Shown here: piece after piece, positions 62,423-64,000 of the stretch | How positions within the stretch are numbered: the stretch's first letter is position 1 | Layout of the letters: every line of letters begins with the position of its first letter | DNA from: Syntrophomonas wolfei subsp. methylbutyratica | GTDB lineage: Bacteria; Bacillota; Syntrophomonadia; Syntrophomonadales; Syntrophomonadaceae | Length of the DNA: 64,000 nucleotides | NCBI RefSeq assembly: GCF_001570625.1 | Contig: NZ_BBQT01000016.1 | Location: 1 to 64,000 of the forward strand | Direction of reading: 5' to 3' | The notes under the pieces: model-generated | Told to the model about the DNA's origin: nothing | Seen by the model: the letters and a program-made list of their open reading frames with translations, nothing else | The model's database searches: none | Made by a program: the position numbers and the translations under genes

Positions 62423-62452
62423 CTATATTAATGCACAGGTGCATTAATATAG
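62423..62452. promoter_or_regulatory. 30-bp near-perfect palindrome
   Basis: CTATATTAATGCAC and GTGCATTAATATAG are exact complements separated by AG. It has no T tract and is AT-rich at its ends, so it looks like an operator for a dimeric or tetrameric repressor rather than a terminator. A related half site TTAATGCAAT is at about 62490. It lies about 700 bp upstream of the thiolase and 200 bp upstream of the coiled-coil membrane gene. Confidence 0.65.
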
Positions 62453-63154
62453 TAACTGTTTCCCTATTTTTAGGCATTTATCCAATAAATTAATGCAATA
62501 TTCACTGCAAAAGTATCTTTAATCCCCAATAAAGCCTATATTTTATGGTATTTCTCCATTTGCCAACCGCAAAACCTTCATTATATATCACTTTAAAAAG
62601 ACCATAGAATGATGTTCATTCGCATTATTTTGAATTCCTATTTGCATTATAGCTTACAAGCCCCTTTTGCGGAGCTTTCGAAAAATCAGCCTTTTCCCGT
62701 ATTTTCAGGCTTTTTAAAAAGTTTTTATTTGATTTTTCTGGCATGTTTATTGCTATTGATTAGGGCGAACGGGAAATTATTATCATGTTTCGATTCCCCC
62801 CTTATATCATTAACATGTGTATCGCTGCTGATCCGTGATGCAATATCATTATTCTTTTACGCTTACGCTCGGCTTTTATGAGGGTTATTCATCACGGAGC
62901 AGTAGCTTCCCCCCCCTTTTTTTAACTATGCCAATTAACAGGTCTAAATCTTTTTTTGAAAACGAAGCCGGCTAAACTTGGCTGGCACTTGAAAGGAGAG
63001 TGATGGGATAAGCTCAACGTAAAGCAAGATAAATTAAACAGCATCTAAGCAGAAGTTGCCAAATGTTTTCCCTTTATTATACATCATTATTCAGGCCTAT
63101 CTTGCTTGTTAATTGCCAGGTAATTTAATGTTTGGAAAGGAGATATGTTTAAAG
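62453..63154. other. Long gene-free region before the thiolase
   Basis: No credible gene is seen. One plus-strand frame at 62609-62881 is hydrophobic and lacks a ribosome site, so I reject it. An inverted repeat TCCGTGATG/CATCACGGA occurs at 62832-62840 and 62890-62898. A run CCCCCCCC(T) is at about 62908. The region may hold regulatory RNA or be the site of a lost gene. Confidence 0.4.
63056..63083 (+). promoter_or_regulatory. Possible sigma-A promoter of the thiolase
   Basis: TTGCCA (63056-63061) and TATACA (63078-63083) are separated by 16 bp, about 70 bp before the thiolase start. I found no sigma-54-like -24/-12 sequence here, in contrast to hbd-crt. Confidence 0.35.
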
Positions 63155-64000
63155 ATGGCGAGAGAAGTAGTACTGGTTGGAGCCTGCCGTACCCCTGTGG
63201 GTACATTCGGAGGCACCATAAAAGACGTAGGATCTGCCGACCTGGGTGCCCTGGTTATGGGAGAGACTATAAAAAGAGCCGGAATCAAGGCTGAGCAGAT
63301 TGATGAAGTAATATTCGGCTGTGTTCTTCAGGCCGGACTGGGACAGAATGTAGCCCGGCAGTGCATGATCAAAGCCGGAATTCCCAAGGAAGTAACCGCC
63401 TTCACCATCAATAAGGTTTGCGGCTCAGGCTTGAGAGCCGTCAGTTTGGCGGCCCAGATTATTAAAGCCGGGGATGCCGACATTATTATGGCCGGCGGCA
63501 CTGAAAACATGGACAAAGCTCCCTTTTTACTGCCCAATGCCCGCTGGGGATACCGGATGAGTATGCCCAAGGGAGACCTTGTCGATGAAATGGTATTTGG
63601 TGGCTTGTTTGATATCTTCAATGGCTATCACATGGGAATAACCGCCGAAAATGTCAACGAGATGTATGGCATTACCCGGGAAGAGCAGGATGCCTTCGGT
63701 TTCCGCAGTCAGGAATTGGCTGCAAAAGCCATTGAATCCGGGCGTTTCAAAGACGAAATTGTTCCCGTGGTTATCAAGGGTAAAAAGGGTGATATCGTAT
63801 TTGATACCGATGAACATCCCCGCAAAAGCACACCCGAAGCCATGGCCAAGCTGGCTCCGGCCTTTAAGAAAGGCGGCAGCGTAACTGCCGGCAATGCTTC
63901 CGGAATTAACGATGGCGCTGCTGCCGTTATCGTAATGTCCAAAGAAAAAGCTGATGAGCTGGGCATCAAGCCCATGGCTAAAGTTGTTAGCTATGCCTCC
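63155..64000 (+). CDS. Acetyl-CoA acetyltransferase (thiolase), partial
   Basis: 282 residues of an about 393-residue thiolase; the frame is open at the right edge. The nucleophile Cys lies near residue 89 in [11 protein letters not shown], with [13 protein letters not shown] and [15 protein letters not shown] following; the His and second Cys of the active site lie beyond the window. The start is ATG 63155; a closer ATG at 63145 is out of frame. The enzyme cleaves acetoacetyl-CoA to two acetyl-CoA, the last step of butyrate oxidation, complementing Hbd and Crt encoded 20 kb away. Confidence 0.93.
   Translation, partial: MAREVVLVGACRTPVGTFGGTIKDVGSADLGALVMGETIKRAGIKAEQIDEVIFGCVLQAGLGQNVARQCMIKAGIPKEVTAFTINKVCGSGLRAVSLAAQIIKAGDADIIMAGGTENMDKAPFLLPNARWGYRMSMPKGDLVDEMVFGGLFDIFNGYHMGITAENVNEMYGITREEQDAFGFRSQELAAKAIESGRFKDEIVPVVIKGKKGDIVFDTDEHPRKSTPEAMAKLAPAFKKGGSVTAGNASGINDGAAAVIVMSKEKADELGIKPMAKVVSYAS

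Noticed and set aside
62609-62881. Hydrophobic 90-codon plus-strand frame
   Set aside because: No ribosome site and a composition typical of AT-rich noncoding DNA.
62983-63000. TGGCAC motif before the thiolase as a sigma-54 promoter
   Set aside because: The -24 part is perfect, but the -12 position reads GA instead of GC.

Overview
The window looks like the chromosome of a low-GC, spore-forming, anaerobic Firmicute, most likely a Syntrophomonas-type butyrate oxidiser. The evidence is a beta-oxidation set (3-hydroxybutyryl-CoA dehydrogenase and crotonase at 41-43 kb, a thiolase running off the right end), a small acid-soluble spore protein, and a Firmicute housekeeping block (ybaK-like, dnaE, mtrB/TRAP, pfkA, pyk). 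Assignment to the genus is inference from gene content; no search was run.

1-3.3 kb: the edge carries repeats like those at IS21-family ends. Next comes a complete IS66-family element (478-3298) with 23-bp inverted repeats and an exact flanking direct repeat; its transposase is frameshifted at the first catalytic Asp. 3.4-26.5 kb: a GC-richer block derived from an integrative/conjugative element. It holds ParA/ParB, a Tad/Flp-type pilus locus (SAF protein, CpaF ATPase, broken TadB, TadC, two tandem pilins, pseudopilin-like proteins, a large CARDB-like surface protein, a prepilin peptidase), small accessory genes, a 2494-residue methylase/helicase with a TnpV gene nested in another frame, a toprim primase and an AbiE toxin-antitoxin pair behind a long inverted-repeat operator. 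No relaxase, VirB4/VirD4 or integrase is visible, so the element is partial or continues left.

26.5-35.3 kb: accessory DNA with decayed genes (a Phd-like remnant, a BrnT remnant with an antitoxin lacking a normal start, a frameshifted cupin, a shortened AraC protein) around an intact, tightly overlapping three-gene operon of unknown function (28.2-32.7 kb). I regard that operon as the best candidate for an undescribed system.

35.4-38.5 kb: MFS efflux with a MarR repressor, matched operators and a possible leader peptide, then a MerR/GyrI-like regulator. 38.7-43.1 kb: a sigma-54 activator directly upstream of hbd-crt, which has a canonical -24/-12 promoter and ends in a strong terminator. 43.1-48.7 kb: lipoprotein, AlkD-like repair protein, HTH-Uma2 fusion, ABC exporter. 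48.8-57.8 kb: the minus-strand housekeeping block, interrupted by two copies of a small non-autonomous element with terminal inverted repeats and target duplications. 57.8-64 kb: CMD-like protein, coiled-coil protein, rhomboid protease, a large membrane-anchored coiled-coil protein, a gene-free stretch with a 30-bp palindrome, and the thiolase.
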